64,000 bases of DNA from Sepiola atlantica (Eukaryota; Mollusca; Cephalopoda; Sepiida; Sepiolidae). The stretch covers positions 84,607,214 through 84,671,213 of the forward strand of contig OY744517.1 of assembly GCA_963556195.1 (NCBI GenBank), written 5' to 3'. Positions 63,526-64,000 of the stretch are shown in pieces. Every line of letters starts with the position of its first letter. The first letter of the stretch is position 1. The notes under the pieces are model-generated. The model had not been told where the DNA came from, made no database searches, and was given only the letters and a program-made list of their open reading frames with translations. A program made the position numbers and the translations under genes.

Positions 63526-63923
63526 TGGAAACAATTTTATTTTAAAGGCACACACATGGGTTGAGGAAAGGATGATCCGATTGGACCATATTAGAAGACC
63601 TTAAGTGACATTGAAATATGACAAGTGGCACATTCTTCTTTATTTCTTATTCTTCCTTTCATATTTTTATTTATTTTCTTTTTCTTTTTCACTTTCACAC
63701 CTACTGAGCTAGTATAGGGGAGGCGGTGGGCGAAGAGAGTAAAAGGCGATAAGAGGGAAGAAGACAGAGGAACTAGCCAGGATAAACACAAATAGGAGTG
63801 GCCATGAAATTGATACAATGTGAGAACCCAAAAATTAATCGGAATGTATCAGAGATAGGTCTGCTAATTTGTCTCATATTTTATCTACCACGGCATTTCA
63901 TTTTCATGAATTATCGTGTACCT

Positions 63924-63928
<5 letters not shown>
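63526..63928. other. Unannotated stretch
   Basis: Nothing recognised. Confidence 0.4.

Positions 63929-63979
<51 letters not shown>
63929..63979. repeat. (TA)n microsatellite
   Basis: TA tract followed at the window edge by AGAAGAATACCTGTCCC, a word also seen at 8014 and 51891. Confidence 0.95.
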
Positions 63980-63984
<5 letters not shown>

Positions 63985-64000
63985 GAATACCTGTCCCAGA

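Overview
This window is eukaryotic intergenic or intronic DNA. It is AT-rich, contains dozens of (TA)n microsatellites and is almost entirely mobile-element debris. I found no convincing host exon; the long open frames are retroelement remnants or low-complexity and tandem-repeat artefacts. The mix of tRNA-headed SINEs, decayed LINEs and inverted repeats abutting long (TA)n tracts suggests a mollusc, most likely a cephalopod such as an octopus. That is an inference from repeat style, not from a diagnostic gene.

Layout. 1-6.7 kb: decayed LINE 3' ends, palindromic elements next to TA tracts, and two tRNA-headed SINEs. 7.3 kb: a 5S rRNA-derived repeat. 9.6-11 kb: a hAT-type DNA transposon with an 8-bp target duplication, nested in one arm of an older inverted repeat. 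13-16 kb: a U2 snRNA-headed SINE with clear target-site duplications, plus LINE 5' fragments. 16.5-19.5 kb: a run of long inverted repeats. 20.4-21.1 kb: a 78-bp satellite. 22.6-24.4 kb: a large fold-back pair. 28-32 kb: a purine tract and R2-like LINE remains. 35.6-37.3 kb: a compound tandem-repeat locus. 38.4-41.6 kb: the most complete LINE copy (CR1/Jockey-like), with EN and RT remnants. 42.6-43.2 kb: a tail-to-tail pair of U2-headed SINEs. 47.4-48.3 kb: a 29-bp minisatellite. 49.3-50 kb: an LTR on the minus strand followed by a tRNA-Trp-like primer-binding site. 56.5 kb: a 60-bp tandem repeat. 58 kb: a near-perfect palindrome. 60-61.2 kb: a LINE copy abutting a TA-flanked inverted-repeat transposon.

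The most interesting system is a dispersed set of type I hammerhead-ribozyme motifs: CTGANGA, stem II, GAAA, a very short palindromic stem III, UA or UC, then a matching stem I. At least three are close to fully canonical (6155-6205 minus, 17996-18030 plus, 19359-19407 plus). Others are decayed, including a pair in the two arms of one palindrome at 5175-5442. Several lie in the inverted repeats that flank TA tracts. This fits the known association of minimal hammerheads with Penelope-like elements and retrozymes. A second notable system is the U2-snRNA-headed SINE family (six copies or fragments). A third is an LTR whose tRNA-Trp complement extends well past the usual 18 nt.
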